Shown: positions 1 to 11,096, numbered from the stretch's first letter. The stretch is DNA of 64,000 bases from an uncultured Flammeovirgaceae bacterium (GCA_913045135.1 CAJWQD010000004.1:1-64000); one strand, 5' to 3'. Made by a program: numbers and translations. The notes: generated by a model not told the origin, from the letters alone.

Positions 1-2895
1 CTAACCGATGAAGCAACTCGAAGGATTTATGCTACAGACGCATCTGCGTATAGAGAAATCCCTCAAGCGGTAGCTATTCCTGCTGATATTGAAGATATCA
101 AATCATTAATTGTCTTTGCAAAACGACAGCAAACCAGCTTAATTCCAAGAACAGCAGGTACCTCTTTAGCGGGTCAAGTGGTTGGTGGTGGAATCGTTGT
201 AGATGTTTCAAAAAAATTTAATAAAATCATTGAAATAAATGAAAAAGAGGGTTGGGCATGGGTAGAGCCTGGCATTGTTCGGGATGATCTCAATAAAAAA
301 TTAGCAGAACTAGGTTTCTTTTTTGCCCCTGAAACCTCCACAGCGAACAGGGCCATGATTGGAGGTATGATCGGTAATAATTCTTGTGGTGCTAATTCCA
401 TAATCTATGGTAGCGTAAGAGAGCATTTAATTGAAGTAAAAACCCTATTGTCTGATGGTAGCGAAGCCTACTTCGGACCCCTTGATGAACATGGATTTTT
501 GGCCCATTGTAATGGTCTTGACACCAGTGGAGATCTACACACACAAATATACCTAGAAATTAGGAAAATGTTATCGGACAAAAAAAATCAAGATAATATC
601 TTGGCTGGCTATCCCGATCCTAAAATACCTAGAAGAAATACAGGTTATGCAATTGACCTCTTATTGCGACAAAAGCCGTTCGCCAAAGAAAGTCAAGAAC
701 CGTTCAACTTTGCTACATTGATAGCTGGTTCGGAAGGTACATTGGCCTTTATTACAGCCGCCAAAATAAAATTGAGTAAAATCCCTCCAAATCATAAACG
801 GCTCATTTGCATCCACAACCATACCATCGAGGAATCTCTTCAAGCCAATCTAGTTGCCTTAAACTATTATCCAACAGCTTGTGAATTGATGGACCACCAC
901 ATCCTTGAGGCAACTAAACGAAATACCCTATATATACAAAATAGATTTTTTGTGAAAGGAGATCCTAAAGCTATTCTGATCGTTGAACTCATTGCCGAAT
1001 CAGAGGAAGAAGTAAAGGCAAAGACCTACGCCCTAATCACTCATTTAAAAAAAGCTCAGCTCGGATATGCTTTCCCAGTAATCAAAGGCCCAGATATTTC
1101 AAAAGTTTGGGGATTACGTAAAGCAGGATTAGGATTGCTATCAAATGTGGTGGGTGACGCCAAAGCCGCACCGGTAATTGAAGATACCGCGATTCAGGTT
1201 CAAAAACTTCCACAATACATCGCGGACTTTAACAAAATTTTGTCAAAGCATAATCTATATAGTGTGCATTATGCACATGCGGGATCGGGCGAATTACACC
1301 TAAGACCTATTCTGAACCTCAAAACCAAAAAAGGACAAGAACAATTTAGGACAATCGCAGAAGAAATTGCCACTTTGGTAAAATCTTATAATGGGTCTCT
1401 TTCTGGAGAACATGGCGACGGAAGACTTCGAGGTGAATTTATTCCTCAAATACTAGGAGAACATAATTATCAACTTTGTAAGCATCTCAAAAATACATGG
1501 GACCCAAATAATATATTTAATCCAGGAAAAATCGTGAATACCCCGCCGATGGATAAAGATCTACGTTTTGAGCCTGATCAGCAAACCCCTATATTTGACA
1601 CTATATATGACTTTAGTGAAAATCAAGGAATTGTAAGAGCTACAGAATTATGTAACGGATCGGGAGATTGTAGGAAGACTAAGCTCTCGGGAGGAACCAT
1701 GTGCCCTAGCTATCAAGCTACTAAAGATGAGAAAGATACGACACGGGCCCGCGCGAATATTTTACGTGAAATGTTAAGCAAAACAGATACGGTAAAACCT
1801 TTTTCGAGACCTGAAATAAAAGAGGTGTTAGATTTATGCCTCTCCTGCAAAGGCTGCAGTTCGGAATGCCCGTCAAATGTAGATATGGCCAAATTAAAAG
1901 GTGAATGGCAGTACCAATATTATAAAGATAAAGGCATCCCATTAAGAAGCCAACTCATTGGTAATTTTACAATGGCCATGTCTTTAGCATCAAAGATTCC
2001 TTGGGCATATCGGCTAATTTTTTCTAATAAACTTTCCGGGAATATTGCAAAAACCATTGCAGGATTTGCTATTGAAAGATCAATGCCTACACTCGGATCC
2101 CTGACTTTCAAGCAATGGCTTAAGACCCATTTCAAACCGCTTACCAAGAGATCTGAAAAAGTTTTATACTTATTTTGCGACGAGTTTACAGAATATAATG
2201 ATGTTGAGATTGGGCAAAAAACTATTCTCCTCTTAGATCGATTAGGATATCAAGTTAAACGCATAGAGCATCCAGAAAGTGGCCGAAGCTTCATGTCCAA
2301 AGGTATGCTCAAGGAAGCCAAGCAGTTGGCTGAAAAGAATGTTGCTTTGTTTTCTGATATCATAAATGAAGAGATCCCTCTAGTGGGTATTGAGCCTTCC
2401 ACTATTTTATCATTCAGAGATGAATACCTCTCTTTGACTCAAGGCAAACTTCAAGGCATGGCCAAAAAACTAGCTAAACATGTCATGACAATTGAAGAAT
2501 TCATTAGTCATGAGATTGATAAAGGACGTATCAAAGCCTGCAGCTTTAATAAGGACAAAAAATTAATTAAAGTACATGGCCATTGTCATCAGAAATCATT
2601 ATCCTCTATGACCCCAACAAAAAAAATGCTCAGCCTTCCCATGGGTTATACAGTACACATGATCCCTTCTGGTTGCTGCGGAATGGCTGGATCATTTGGA
2701 TATGAAAAGGAGCACTATGCACTCTCGATGAAAATCGGAGAATTAGTATTATTCCCTGCGGTCAGGAATCAACCTCAGGAAGTAGAAATCGTAGCGGCAG
2801 GTACAAGTTGTCGACACCAAATCAAAGATGGCACAGGCAGGATTGCCAAACATCCGATAGCAACCCTATATGATGCCTTACTTCCCAAGGATTAA
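1..2895 (+). CDS. FAD-binding oxidase with C-terminal Fe-S/CCG domains (D-lactate dehydrogenase-like), 5' partial
   Basis: The frame is open from base 1 (LTDEATRRIYATDASAYRE...), so the ORF-track start at 178 (a GTG) is internal and the true start lies outside the window. In order I see a PCMH-type FAD-binding domain (RTAGTSLAGQ, then GNNSCGANS), an FAD-oxidase C-terminal domain with the family's HAGSGELHLRP and GEHGDGR motifs, a ferredoxin-like region with two cysteine clusters (CNGSGDCRK..MCPSY and CLSCKGCSSECPSN), and a CCG-type C-terminus (GHCHQKSL, PSGCCGMAGSFGYE). This is the GlcD/Dld plus GlpC fusion common in Bacteroidota. It is probably a quinone-linked dehydrogenase of D-lactate or a related 2-hydroxy acid at the membrane. 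The substrate is inferred. It converges on the next gene with a 54 bp gap. Confidence 0.88.
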   Translation, partial: LTDEATRRIYATDASAYREIPQAVAIPADIEDIKSLIVFAKRQQTSLIPRTAGTSLAGQVVGGGIVVDVSKKFNKIIEINEKEGWAWVEPGIVRDDLNKKLAELGFFFAPETSTANRAMIGGMIGNNSCGANSIIYGSVREHLIEVKTLLSDGSEAYFGPLDEHGFLAHCNGLDTSGDLHTQIYLEIRKMLSDKKNQDNILAGYPDPKIPRRNTGYAIDLLLRQKPFAKESQEPFNFATLIAGSEGTLAFITAAKIKLSKIPPNHKRLICIHNHTIEESLQANLVALNYYPTACELMDHHILEATKRNTLYIQNRFFVKGDPKAILIVELIAESEEEVKAKTYALITHLKKAQLGYAFPVIKGPDISKVWGLRKAGLGLLSNVVGDAKAAPVIEDTAIQVQKLPQYIADFNKILSKHNLYSVHYAHAGSGELHLRPILNLKTKKGQEQFRTIAEEIATLVKSYNGSLSGEHGDGRLRGEFIPQILGEHNYQLCKHLKNTWDPNNIFNPGKIVNTPPMDKDLRFEPDQQTPIFDTIYDFSENQGIVRATELCNGSGDCRKTKLSGGTMCPSYQATKDEKDTTRARANILREMLSKTDTVKPFSRPEIKEVLDLCLSCKGCSSECPSNVDMAKLKGEWQYQYYKDKGIPLRSQLIGNFTMAMSLASKIPWAYRLIFSNKLSGNIAKTIAGFAIERSMPTLGSLTFKQWLKTHFKPLTKRSEKVLYLFCDEFTEYNDVEIGQKTILLLDRLGYQVKRIEHPESGRSFMSKGMLKEAKQLAEKNVALFSDIINEEIPLVGIEPSTILSFRDEYLSLTQGKLQGMAKKLAKHVMTIEEFISHEIDKGRIKACSFNKDKKLIKVHGHCHQKSLSSMTPTKKMLSLPMGYTVHMIPSGCCGMAGSFGYEKEHYALSMKIGELVLFPAVRNQPQEVEIVAAGTSCRHQIKDGTGRIAKHPIATLYDALLPKD

Positions 2896-2949
2896 AGACC
2901 TATTGAATTCAAATTTTATAATACCCAATGGCTATATAATGTTAAAAGG

Positions 2950-4518
2950 TTACTTTGGATACAGCTTAACCAAACCGTCCATACATCGTTCACCGTCCAT
3001 AGCTGCAGACACAATACCCCCCGCATAACCTGCACCTTCACCACATGGAAATAACCTTTTGACCTCTTGGTGTTCACATGTTATGTTATCTCGAGGTATT
3101 CGTACTGGAGAAGACGTCCTACTTTCAATCCCAATAATTTGCGCTTCATTGGTTAAATATCCGTGCATTTTATGCCCAAAGGAACGAAATCCCTGTTTCA
3201 AGCGCTCGCTAATAAATTTAGGTAAAATCGATCTCATTTCAATTGATTCCAAGCCTGGTTGATATGAAGAGGCATTTAACGAGGTAGAATGAACTCCATT
3301 TATAAAATCCTCTAACCTTTGGGCAGGAGCCATTTGCCCCTTCCTTACTGATTGCCAAGCCCGTTTTTCAAGACTGGCTTGAAATTCCATACCCGCCAAA
3401 GGTCCCATAAAGTGAAAGGCTTTTAAGTCTTGCTCTTCAATAGCCACAACAATACCTGAATTAGCAAATTTACTGTCTCGCCTTGATGGACTCATCCCAT
3501 TTACAACAATCTCATCCGGTGACGTTGAAGCTGGAACTATAAATCCACCTGGACACATACAAAATGAAAATACACCCCTTTCTTTCCCCACTAATTTAGA
3601 CTGATATGCCATTGCATAACTCGCTGATGGCAGTAAGCCCCGTTCATTGGTATGATATTGAATCTGATCGATTTGTTCCTGTGGATGCTCTACCCGTACG
3701 CCCAGAGCGAAAGGTTTAAACTCAATCTTAATTCCCTGCGCCAAACATAAATTGAAAATATCTCTTGCCGAATGACCCGTAGCCAAGATTAATCCAATTC
3801 CTTTATGTAGTCGACCCTCTTTCGTAACTACTCCCCGCATTGATCCATCTTCGATGATGAATTTATTTACTCGGGCATTAAAGTGTATCGTTCCTCCAAG
3901 TCCTTCAATGGTTTCACGGATTGCTGATACAATTTTTGGAAGTTTATTTGTTCCAATATGTGGATGCGCCTCAAACAGAATATCCTCAGGGGCACCATGT
4001 GCCACCAATATCTCGAATATACGACGCACGCTACCACGCTTCTTTGCTCGGGTATACAGTTTGCCATCAGAATACGTCCCTGCCCCCCCTTCACCAAAGC
4101 AATAATTACTCTCTGGATTTACAATTCCTTTCTTATTGACGTCAGCAAGGTCGCGGCGGCGTCCTCTCACATCTTTACCACGTTCAATAATTATCGGGCA
4201 ATAACCCAATGAAATAGCTTTTAAAGCTGCGAAAAGACCAGCTGGACCTGCCCCTACGATGATAACTTTTGGTGCATTTAAAACCGATTCTGTTGCCGGT
4301 TCGTATTCAACGAATTCATGACGGAGAGGAACTGCTGAAATCGATAAGCTAATATTGACTTTTACTTTTAACTTTCGCGCATCGATAGATCGTCGATCCA
4401 CCAAAAAATACTGTTCATCACCAAGCCAACCTTTACTCTTTAAGAAAGCACGCAAATTTTGGTCATCTAAAGCGATGTCAGGGCTCAGAACTAACTCAAA
4501 TTTTTTGGAATCAGACAA
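2950..4518 (-). CDS. FAD-dependent dehydrogenase, COG2509 family
   Basis: A 522 aa protein. A Rossmann dinucleotide-binding motif (VIIVGAGPAGLFAALKA) starts near residue 85 after an N-terminal domain of about 80 residues. It is followed by the family-typical NYCFGEGGAGTYSDGKLYTR, an internal ATGHSARD segment and a C-terminal PCGEGAGYAGGIVSAAMDG flavin-binding stretch. These match the uncharacterised COG2509 dehydrogenases. The physiological substrate is unknown. No signal peptide is visible, so it is cytoplasmic. It is transcribed toward the lactate-dehydrogenase-like gene and lies downstream of nfu with about 100 bp between them. Confidence 0.85.
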   Translation of the reverse strand: MSDSKKFELVLSPDIALDDQNLRAFLKSKGWLGDEQYFLVDRRSIDARKLKVKVNISLSISAVPLRHEFVEYEPATESVLNAPKVIIVGAGPAGLFAALKAISLGYCPIIIERGKDVRGRRRDLADVNKKGIVNPESNYCFGEGGAGTYSDGKLYTRAKKRGSVRRIFEILVAHGAPEDILFEAHPHIGTNKLPKIVSAIRETIEGLGGTIHFNARVNKFIIEDGSMRGVVTKEGRLHKGIGLILATGHSARDIFNLCLAQGIKIEFKPFALGVRVEHPQEQIDQIQYHTNERGLLPSASYAMAYQSKLVGKERGVFSFCMCPGGFIVPASTSPDEIVVNGMSPSRRDSKFANSGIVVAIEEQDLKAFHFMGPLAGMEFQASLEKRAWQSVRKGQMAPAQRLEDFINGVHSTSLNASSYQPGLESIEMRSILPKFISERLKQGFRSFGHKMHGYLTNEAQIIGIESRTSSPVRIPRDNITCEHQEVKRLFPCGEGAGYAGGIVSAAMDGERCMDGLVKLYPK

Positions 4519-4620
4519 AAAAATAAAAAATTAAAAGCAAATACTTATAATATTGAAAAAGAAGTTAACGCATTAGTTACCTAAGTTAATCTTGAATCCT
4601 GTCTAACCATCTCCATCTAA

Positions 4621-5205
4621 TTATACACCTACAGCCTCTACTTTCTCTACCTCAGGTACCATCCGCTTTAGTAAATTTTCTATCCCAGATTTAAGTGTTA
4701 ATGTCGAGCTTGGACAACCCGAACAGGATCCCTGTAGCAGCACTTTAACCTTACCTTCAGTGAATGAATCAAAGGTAATTGCACCTCCATCCATCTCGAC
4801 AGCAGGTCGAATATACTCATCCAATATTCCTTTGATTTTTGCCTCAAGCTCAGTATCTGATGCCTGGATATAATGATCTTCTTTTATTACTTTTTCAGTT
4901 AAAATTTGTAACCCAGCTTCTAAATGAGTTTTAATAATTGTGACGACCTCACCTTTAATTTCATACCAATCTACCTCATCGTCTTTAGTGACTGTAATAA
5001 AATTACTCATATAAAAAACCCGTTTCACATAGGCTTTTTCAAAAAGCTTAGTGGCCAAAGGTGCTTCTTCTGCACTTTTTATATCTGGAAAATCTCTACT
5101 TACACCCTCGGGCATGAGCATGAAGTTGACCACAAACTTTAACGAATTTGGGTTCGGATTGGCCTCAGTATAAATATTTATTGGTGTTTTAACAGGTTCA
5201 GACAT
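4621..5205 (-). CDS. Nfu/NifU-type iron-sulfur scaffold protein
   Basis: The protein has an N-terminal Nfu_N-like domain (TEANPNPNSLKFVVN) and a C-terminal NifU-like domain with the cluster-binding CxxC in GSCSGCPSS. Nfu proteins carry a transient [4Fe-4S] cluster between two subunits and deliver it to apo-enzymes in the cytoplasm. The ORF track begins at 5226 (MYYKIKN...). I prefer the internal ATG at 5205 (MSEPVK...), because the first seven residues are low in information and the family homology starts right after it. The protein is then about 194 aa, a normal length. It is the last gene of a leftward group with the symporter, aroC and batD. Confidence 0.88.
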   Translation of the reverse strand: MSEPVKTPINIYTEANPNPNSLKFVVNFMLMPEGVSRDFPDIKSAEEAPLATKLFEKAYVKRVFYMSNFITVTKDDEVDWYEIKGEVVTIIKTHLEAGLQILTEKVIKEDHYIQASDTELEAKIKGILDEYIRPAVEMDGGAITFDSFTEGKVKVLLQGSCSGCPSSTLTLKSGIENLLKRMVPEVEKVEAVGV

Positions 5206-5286
5206 ATTTTTAATTTTATAATACAAAAATAAACTTCCTTGATTGAATAATCGACAAAATGATTAATTCCTTTAATAAAGAAAGAC

Positions 5287-6696
5287 CTATGCATATTTTT
5301 CTAGCTCTCCTTCGGATTTTGCTATCAGAGTAGATACGACCATGTCTCCTGTCACATTCACAACTGTTCTGCACATGTCTAAAATACGATCTACAGGAAA
5401 TATGATAGCTACCCATGCTGGATTTAATCCAACAGATTGTAATACCATAATCATCATAATTAAACCCGCACTAGGAACTGCAGCTGAACCAATAGATGCA
5501 GCCGCGGCAGTAAATACAATGGTGAGTTGCTGAGCTATCGTCAGATCAATAAAATGGAGCTGTGCTAAAAAGACAACCGCGACCCCCTCAAACATAGAAG
5601 TGCCATCCATATTTACCGTTGCCCCAATGGGTAAAACAAAGCTTGAAACAGACTTAGGTACACCGACATTTTCTTCAACGCACTCCATCGTTACGGGTAG
5701 GGTAGCAGCACTAGAACTGGTCGAAAAAGCTAAAAATTGTGCAGGACTAATATTCTTAAAAAAATCTTTAAAACTCATATTAGAGACTAGTAATTTTACA
5801 ATCAAAGGATAAACTACAAACGTCAATAAGAACAATCCACTAAATAAGGTAAGCGAATAAGATCCCAAACCTACAAAAATATCGAACACCGCTTGAGGTG
5901 AATCTGCCATTTTTGCTACTACACCTGCCAAAAGGCAAAAAACAAAAAAAGGTGCACCCTTCATAACCAAGTCTACCATTTTTAAAAAAATCAAATTCAT
6001 CCCATTGACTAAATTAATAATAGGTACAGAAGCTTCTTCTGGGATGAAAACCAAGGTTATTCCAAAGAAAATAGCAAAGAAGATTACCTGAAGCATCAAT
6101 CCATTACCAGACAATGAGGCGAAAATATTGTCAGGTACCATCTCCACGATAAACTTTAAAGGAGAATTCTCTTTTTGAACCGCTATTGTCTTCATTTTTT
6201 TTTCCAAATCTAACTTTGGTGAAGTAATCTGCTGAGCCACTTGAGCCTCCGAAAGGTAAGCCGCATATTTTGGGTCAGATAGAAAATTTAGCCCATCTTG
6301 GGTCATACCAATATCATTTTCTTGTAACCAAACCTCATAAGAAAGTCTATTCTTGATACGTTGTTCGTCATCTATGTGTGTGCCTGGCTTGACAATATTT
6401 ACCAATGTCAAACCAATGCTCACTGCCAGCAAAGTTGTCGTCATGTAAGCCAACAAGGTTTTCCACCCCAAGCGTCCTAATTTAGAGACATCTCGCAAAC
6501 CAGAAACGCCCCCAATGATAGAAAATAAAACTAAGGGAACAGCAATGAATTTCAACAGTCGAATAAAGATCATACCAAAAGGATCAATCCATCGAATAGT
6601 AAATTCATTCCAACCCAACAAGCTTGATATAAAGGCCCAAATAATCCCTAAAAACAACCCCATAACTATTTTAATATGAATGGGTAACTTTTTCAT
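5287..6696 (-). CDS. Dicarboxylate/amino acid:cation symporter (DAACS family)
   Basis: A 469 aa polytopic membrane protein. It starts with a basic-hydrophobic segment (MKKLPIHIKIVMGLFLGIIW) and carries the family hallmarks: a serine-rich hairpin (STSSSAATLPVTMECVEEN), the NMDGT motif on the transport helix (ATVNMDGTSMFEG) and a C-terminal DRILDMCRTVVNVTGD segment. These are Na+ or H+ coupled symporters for glutamate/aspartate or C4-dicarboxylates (GltP/DctA type). The exact substrate cannot be read. A hydrophilic insert at about residues 100-180 is longer than in E. coli homologues. The gap to aroC is 2 bp, so co-transcription is likely. Confidence 0.92.
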   Translation of the reverse strand: MKKLPIHIKIVMGLFLGIIWAFISSLLGWNEFTIRWIDPFGMIFIRLLKFIAVPLVLFSIIGGVSGLRDVSKLGRLGWKTLLAYMTTTLLAVSIGLTLVNIVKPGTHIDDEQRIKNRLSYEVWLQENDIGMTQDGLNFLSDPKYAAYLSEAQVAQQITSPKLDLEKKMKTIAVQKENSPLKFIVEMVPDNIFASLSGNGLMLQVIFFAIFFGITLVFIPEEASVPIINLVNGMNLIFLKMVDLVMKGAPFFVFCLLAGVVAKMADSPQAVFDIFVGLGSYSLTLFSGLFLLTFVVYPLIVKLLVSNMSFKDFFKNISPAQFLAFSTSSSAATLPVTMECVEENVGVPKSVSSFVLPIGATVNMDGTSMFEGVAVVFLAQLHFIDLTIAQQLTIVFTAAAASIGSAAVPSAGLIMMIMVLQSVGLNPAWVAIIFPVDRILDMCRTVVNVTGDMVVSTLIAKSEGELEKYA

Positions 6697-6698
6697 AA

Positions 6699-7784
6699 TC
6701 AGTGATTTAGTTTATTAGTTCTGCTGATTAAGTAAAAATCTGCTATCACCAGTGCTGACATCGCCTCTACAATGGGTACAGCACGTGGTACTACACAAGG
6801 GTCATGTCGTCCTTTTCCTGATATTTTTGTGTTATTACCCTCCTTGTCTACGCTCTCTTGATCTTGCATAATAGTAGCCACCGGCTTAAAGGCTACATTA
6901 AAATATATATCTTCGCCATTTGAAATCCCTCCTTGAATACCCCCAGATTTGTTAGTTCTCGTACGCACTCGATCTCCTTTTTTATAGAAAGTATCGTTGT
7001 GCTTCGAACCTGTCATTTTAATTCCTTCAAACCCACTCCCATACTCAAACCCCTTCACGGCATTAATACTTAACATCGCCTTTCCTAAAGTAGCATGTAA
7101 TTTATCAAAAACAGGCTCTCCAAGTCCAACGGGGATATTTTTAATTACGCCAGTAATAATTCCTCCAATGGTATCTTTATTTTTACGTACTTGATCAATT
7201 AGCCTAAACATCTTATCTGCCATTTCAGGATCAGGACAACGTACTACATGATCATCAATTTGATCAAGATCTAAGTCCAGGTAATCTTTTCCCAATTTTA
7301 AGGAACCTACTTGGGAAACATAGGCATAAAAGTGACCTCCAAAGGCTTGCGCTATAAATTGCTTAGCAACAGCACCAGCAGCCACACGAGCCGCAGTTTC
7401 ACGCGCGGAACTTCTTCCCCCTCCACGATAATCTCTTACACCATATTTCCCCTGAAAGGTAAAGTCTGCATGGCTCGGTCTAAACTTATGGGAGATATGG
7501 GTGTAATCCTTACTTTTTTGATCTTTATTTCTAATTACCATAGCCACAGGTGTCCCCGTACTCACACCTTCAAAAACTCCTGACAAAATTTCAACCTCAT
7601 CGGCTTCTTTCCTTTGTGTAGTTATCCTAGATTGACCGGGCCTCCTTCTGCTCAACTCTAACTGAATGTGCTCTAAATCGATTTGAACCCCTGCAGGCAG
7701 ACCCTCAATATTGACACCAATAGCAGGACCATGTGATTCTCCAAAAGTGCTGATTTTAAATATTTTTCCAAAAGAACTTCCCAT
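6699..7784 (-). CDS. aroC: Chorismate synthase
   Basis: A 361 aa protein of the usual length. It converts 5-enolpyruvylshikimate-3-phosphate to chorismate with reduced FMN, the last step of the shikimate pathway. Signature motifs are visible: GESHGPAIG near the N-terminus, [14 protein letters not shown], the [15 protein letters not shown] block with [18 protein letters not shown], and [18 protein letters not shown]. The start overlaps the batD stop in a TAATG arrangement, and the symporter follows 2 bp downstream. Upstream batD and downstream symporter have no obvious pathway link, so this looks like an operon of convenience. Confidence 0.98.
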   Translation of the reverse strand: MGSSFGKIFKISTFGESHGPAIGVNIEGLPAGVQIDLEHIQLELSRRRPGQSRITTQRKEADEVEILSGVFEGVSTGTPVAMVIRNKDQKSKDYTHISHKFRPSHADFTFQGKYGVRDYRGGGRSSARETAARVAAGAVAKQFIAQAFGGHFYAYVSQVGSLKLGKDYLDLDLDQIDDHVVRCPDPEMADKMFRLIDQVRKNKDTIGGIITGVIKNIPVGLGEPVFDKLHATLGKAMLSINAVKGFEYGSGFEGIKMTGSKHNDTFYKKGDRVRTRTNKSGGIQGGISNGEDIYFNVAFKPVATIMQDQESVDKEGNNTKISGKGRHDPCVVPRAVPIVEAMSALVIADFYLISRTNKLNH

Positions 7785-9217
7785 TATTTTTTTAATAGTA
7801 ATGCTATACTAACTACCAATATAGCGAATATAAATAGGTTGATAACGATTTTATAGCCCATACCATTTTTGATTGAGACCAACTGGTTGTCTTCATCTTC
7901 AATTATATCATAAAATGAACCTAAATCATTAGAAGAAATATATTCGTTTTTCCTGCTCTCTCCATCGACCTGAAGTTGAATCTCTGACTTCAGTGTGTCA
8001 TATTTCTGTTGAATAGGATCAAAAAAAATCCATTGAATAAAATCACCTAATTCGTAGACGCCTGGTTCATTAGGGATTCCAAAATAATCAAACTTTTTAC
8101 TCCCTGTCACTCGATTGGAAGATCTTCGAATATTTTGAACAGTATTAGGTTCATAAAACTCAAACAATTTATTGGACTCTATTTTTGGCATATTTATGGC
8201 ACTGATATTACCAGTTCCTCCTATCTCAAAAGAATAATTAAAACTTTGGCCAGTGGTTAACTTCCCCGCACTGATTGCCTCTTTCAACTTATAGGAGCCT
8301 ACATTAACTACATCTTTTAAGGGATGAGATGGTAACTCTTTTATCCTGATGGTCTTCGGTTTACTGTAAAAAGTTTCATAATTTTCTTGGCGATTCCTAC
8401 CAAAAAAAGAGGGACTTTTAACTTGGTCGTATTTAATTAATTTAAGACCTACACTGGGAAAGTTAATAGTGTCTAAATTCAGTGGAAAATAGGTCGCCTG
8501 AAAAATTTTGTACTGAGTGTATTGTACACCTTTTAACTTAACAGGTTCTCCACTGATATTATCAATATTGAAATTTTCTTCCCAAGAATTTTCTGGTTTT
8601 ATTTTGGTTATAATTCCTGTTATTTGCGTTCCAAGATCATAAAATTTCATGTCTGCACGATTGGAAGCTGCTACATAGAAAGCTAAGGTCGTAGTTATAC
8701 CTTCCCCTATGTAAATTTCATTTTTATCCGTAGTCAGGGCTAGAAAAGCATCGGCCTCAACTTCTATAAATTCAGATGGCGCTCTTTGTTGAAAAAAATC
8801 TTGAAATGGATCTTGAAAATTGGACCTAGGTTGTTGGGTTGGAACAGTTACTGTTAAACTTTTACCTTTCACTGAAAACGATTGATCATTTACGGTTATC
8901 TCAAAAGCTGGAACCACGAGCTTTCCTTCCCCCATAGCTTGATAATTTTGGATGATACTTTGAGATGAACTCATTTTACCATTGACATAATTTGTTGAGG
9001 AAGAAGAGGAAGTACCCCTTTTTACCAAACCTTTAATTTCTGGGAAATTACTGTAATTGCGTAATCTATCATTTTGCACAGTTATGGTAATGGTCCAAAG
9101 TTGATTGATGGCAAACTGATCTGGCCCCATTTTTACCGTTACCTTTTGACCAAAGGCTGTTGAGGAAAGAACAAATAGGTCCAAAAAAATTAAAAATATA
9201 GCTTTAAGAATATTCAT
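7784..9217 (-). CDS. BatD family protein (aerotolerance-type, secreted/membrane)
   Basis: About 477 aa from the ATG at 9217 ([15 protein letters not shown]..., a clear signal peptide ending near SSTAFGQ). The ORF-track start at 9247 adds ten unconvincing residues. The body is a repeated beta-rich BatD module ([44 protein letters not shown]), and one membrane helix lies at the extreme C-terminus ([25 protein letters not shown]). BatD usually sits with BatA/B/C/E and MoxR. Here it stands alone next to aroC. A MoxR-VWA pair elsewhere in the window is separate. The biochemical role is unknown; periplasmic exposure is inferred. Confidence 0.8.
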   Translation of the reverse strand: MNILKAIFLIFLDLFVLSSTAFGQKVTVKMGPDQFAINQLWTITITVQNDRLRNYSNFPEIKGLVKRGTSSSSSTNYVNGKMSSSQSIIQNYQAMGEGKLVVPAFEITVNDQSFSVKGKSLTVTVPTQQPRSNFQDPFQDFFQQRAPSEFIEVEADAFLALTTDKNEIYIGEGITTTLAFYVAASNRADMKFYDLGTQITGIITKIKPENSWEENFNIDNISGEPVKLKGVQYTQYKIFQATYFPLNLDTINFPSVGLKLIKYDQVKSPSFFGRNRQENYETFYSKPKTIRIKELPSHPLKDVVNVGSYKLKEAISAGKLTTGQSFNYSFEIGGTGNISAINMPKIESNKLFEFYEPNTVQNIRRSSNRVTGSKKFDYFGIPNEPGVYELGDFIQWIFFDPIQQKYDTLKSEIQLQVDGESRKNEYISSNDLGSFYDIIEDEDNQLVSIKNGMGYKIVINLFIFAILVVSIALLLKK

Positions 9218-9371
9218 TCGAGCGGCAAATGTAGCCCAGGGAAACAAAAAATATCACGTGGACAGTTTTGAATATTTTAATTAAGGAGCAAATTTAAAAT
9301 ATCAAAAGATATTTTAAAAAAAAATAGGATTGCTGGGCAGACCAATATTAGTATTTAATTGTTAAAGAAAG

Positions 9372-11096
9372 TTAAGTTCTCGGAAATCCTTGATAAGATA
9401 CCCAGTTTACATCTATAAAAGCTTTGGTACTTTCCCCATTTCCTGTAGCATACAATCCTAAATACGCTCCGGTATATGAGCTAGTTCGATGGCTTAAAAT
9501 TAAATCCCCCTCTGAACTCATAAATGAAATGTACTCTTGCCCTTGATCAAGAGAATATTGATAATGATATTGATGATCTTTTGAAATCACTTTTAACGTA
9601 ATCTCTCCATCATAACTAGATAAAATCTCTTGTTTCAAAATTTTAGGATCATCTTTGGGATCTTTAATGATCACCCGAAGCACAATCACCCCTTGTTCTT
9701 TGATTAAGGTAAAATTGATATAATTATTGTCTTTTTGAAAGAGACTGATGCCGGCCTCTTCACCATCTTTATTGGGTCGATAGTGAATGCTGGTAGTATA
9801 TTCAAAATCACTTTCTCGCTGTCTAAAGCCCATCAAACTAGCCTGTCCCCTATTTTCAATTATCTCGGGCTTTGCATACAACCTCAAATAGCCCGTTCGA
9901 GCAGACAATGAAAAAGTATTGGATTTGGGCACCCTTCTAAAATTCCATTCTAAATTTAATTCTAATCTATCAAAGTTGTCATTAAATGCATCATCTTGAT
10001 ATTGCTGAGTCTGTTTAAAAGGCATGGGATTAATTCGCTCGACCTTACCTGTTTCAGGTGCTGCTACGGGAAATTCATAAGTAATGGGTTTCCATTCATC
10101 ATCACTAACTTGCTCCCATCGTACCGTTGCTTTTTCCCACAAGACCGGTACTAAGTGGGTCTCTCTACCCATATTAGATTCTTGTTGCACATCCCCACGC
10201 TTACCCAAGGCGACCATAAACCATCTCCCATCTGGAACATTAACCAAATCGGCATGCCCTGTACTGTGTACCCAATTATCTTTAGATAAATGCCTCGAGG
10301 TGAGAATAGGATTTCTCGGATTAGAATCATAAGGCCCGGTAATTTTGTCACTCGCGGAAATCATTACCGCATGATTAAAAGAAGTTCCGCCCTCAGCAGC
10401 CATCAAGTAATAAACTCCATTTCTTTTATACATATGAGGCCCTTCCAAACAACAGCCACCACAAGCTCCTGTCCAAACAGAGGTTCTCTCACCTTTCAGT
10501 TGCCACTTGGTGAGATCCAATTCTTGTACCCACAACTCCCCAATCCCATTAGCATTTTTATCCCCTTTGTCATGGGTTCCAACAAACCAAACAGTGCCAT
10601 CATCATCAAAAAATAAATCAGGATCAATTCCTGGTGCCCCATCAATAATGTGAGGTTTAGACCATGACCCAGCAGGATCTTTAGCTGTGATTATAAAGTT
10701 GATGAACTGCGTAGGACCGACAGTCGGACTGTATATGTTGGTGGTAATTATATAGAAAGTGCCATCATGATAACGTATGGTAGGTGCATGAATACCACCA
10801 TTGCTTTGGACATCAAGTAAGTTATTTGTTCCATTACATTGATCCTCTCTGTCTAGACCATATCCGATCAACCCCCAATTTACCAAGTCCTTGCTTTTGT
10901 GAATAGGCAGCCCTGGAAAGTATTCGAAAGATGAGTTAACTATGTAATAATTCCCTTGAGCTTGACAAACAGAGGGATCTGGATAGGCCCCAGGTAAAAT
11001 AGGATTGGTAAAAGTTTGGGCTGCTGATAAAAATGAAATAAATAAAACGATATAGCTAATTAGGAATTTCATAAATATTATAAAAATTTTATGCAT
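9372..11096 (-). CDS. Glycoside hydrolase family 43 (beta-xylosidase / arabinofuranosidase type)
   Basis: A 574 aa secreted enzyme with signal peptide (KFLISYIVLFISFLSAAQ). The GH43 five-bladed propeller shows the three catalytic acids: base D40 in GAYPDPS, pKa-modulating D158 in PGIDPDLFFDDDG and acid E218 in CLEGPHMY. A C-terminal lectin-like beta-sandwich (from about residue 370) is typical of beta-xylosidase subtypes. Family members release xylose or arabinose from pentose-containing polysaccharides. The ATG abuts the stop of the DUF4961-like gene (TAAATG), and an in-frame ATG at 11072 would give a tidier signal peptide. It is the last gene of the FecR-SusC-SusD operon, so its substrate is probably what that transporter imports. 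Confidence 0.92.
   Translation of the reverse strand: MHKIFIIFMKFLISYIVLFISFLSAAQTFTNPILPGAYPDPSVCQAQGNYYIVNSSFEYFPGLPIHKSKDLVNWGLIGYGLDREDQCNGTNNLLDVQSNGGIHAPTIRYHDGTFYIITTNIYSPTVGPTQFINFIITAKDPAGSWSKPHIIDGAPGIDPDLFFDDDGTVWFVGTHDKGDKNANGIGELWVQELDLTKWQLKGERTSVWTGACGGCCLEGPHMYKRNGVYYLMAAEGGTSFNHAVMISASDKITGPYDSNPRNPILTSRHLSKDNWVHSTGHADLVNVPDGRWFMVALGKRGDVQQESNMGRETHLVPVLWEKATVRWEQVSDDEWKPITYEFPVAAPETGKVERINPMPFKQTQQYQDDAFNDNFDRLELNLEWNFRRVPKSNTFSLSARTGYLRLYAKPEIIENRGQASLMGFRQRESDFEYTTSIHYRPNKDGEEAGISLFQKDNNYINFTLIKEQGVIVLRVIIKDPKDDPKILKQEILSSYDGEITLKVISKDHQYHYQYSLDQGQEYISFMSSEGDLILSHRTSSYTGAYLGLYATGNGESTKAFIDVNWVSYQGFPRT

Noticed and set aside
9295-9316. Perfect 9 bp inverted repeat (TAAAATATC / GATATTTTA) between batD and GH43
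   Set aside because: Nearly all A/T, and no T-run follows on either strand in the right position, so it is not a convincing terminator or operator.
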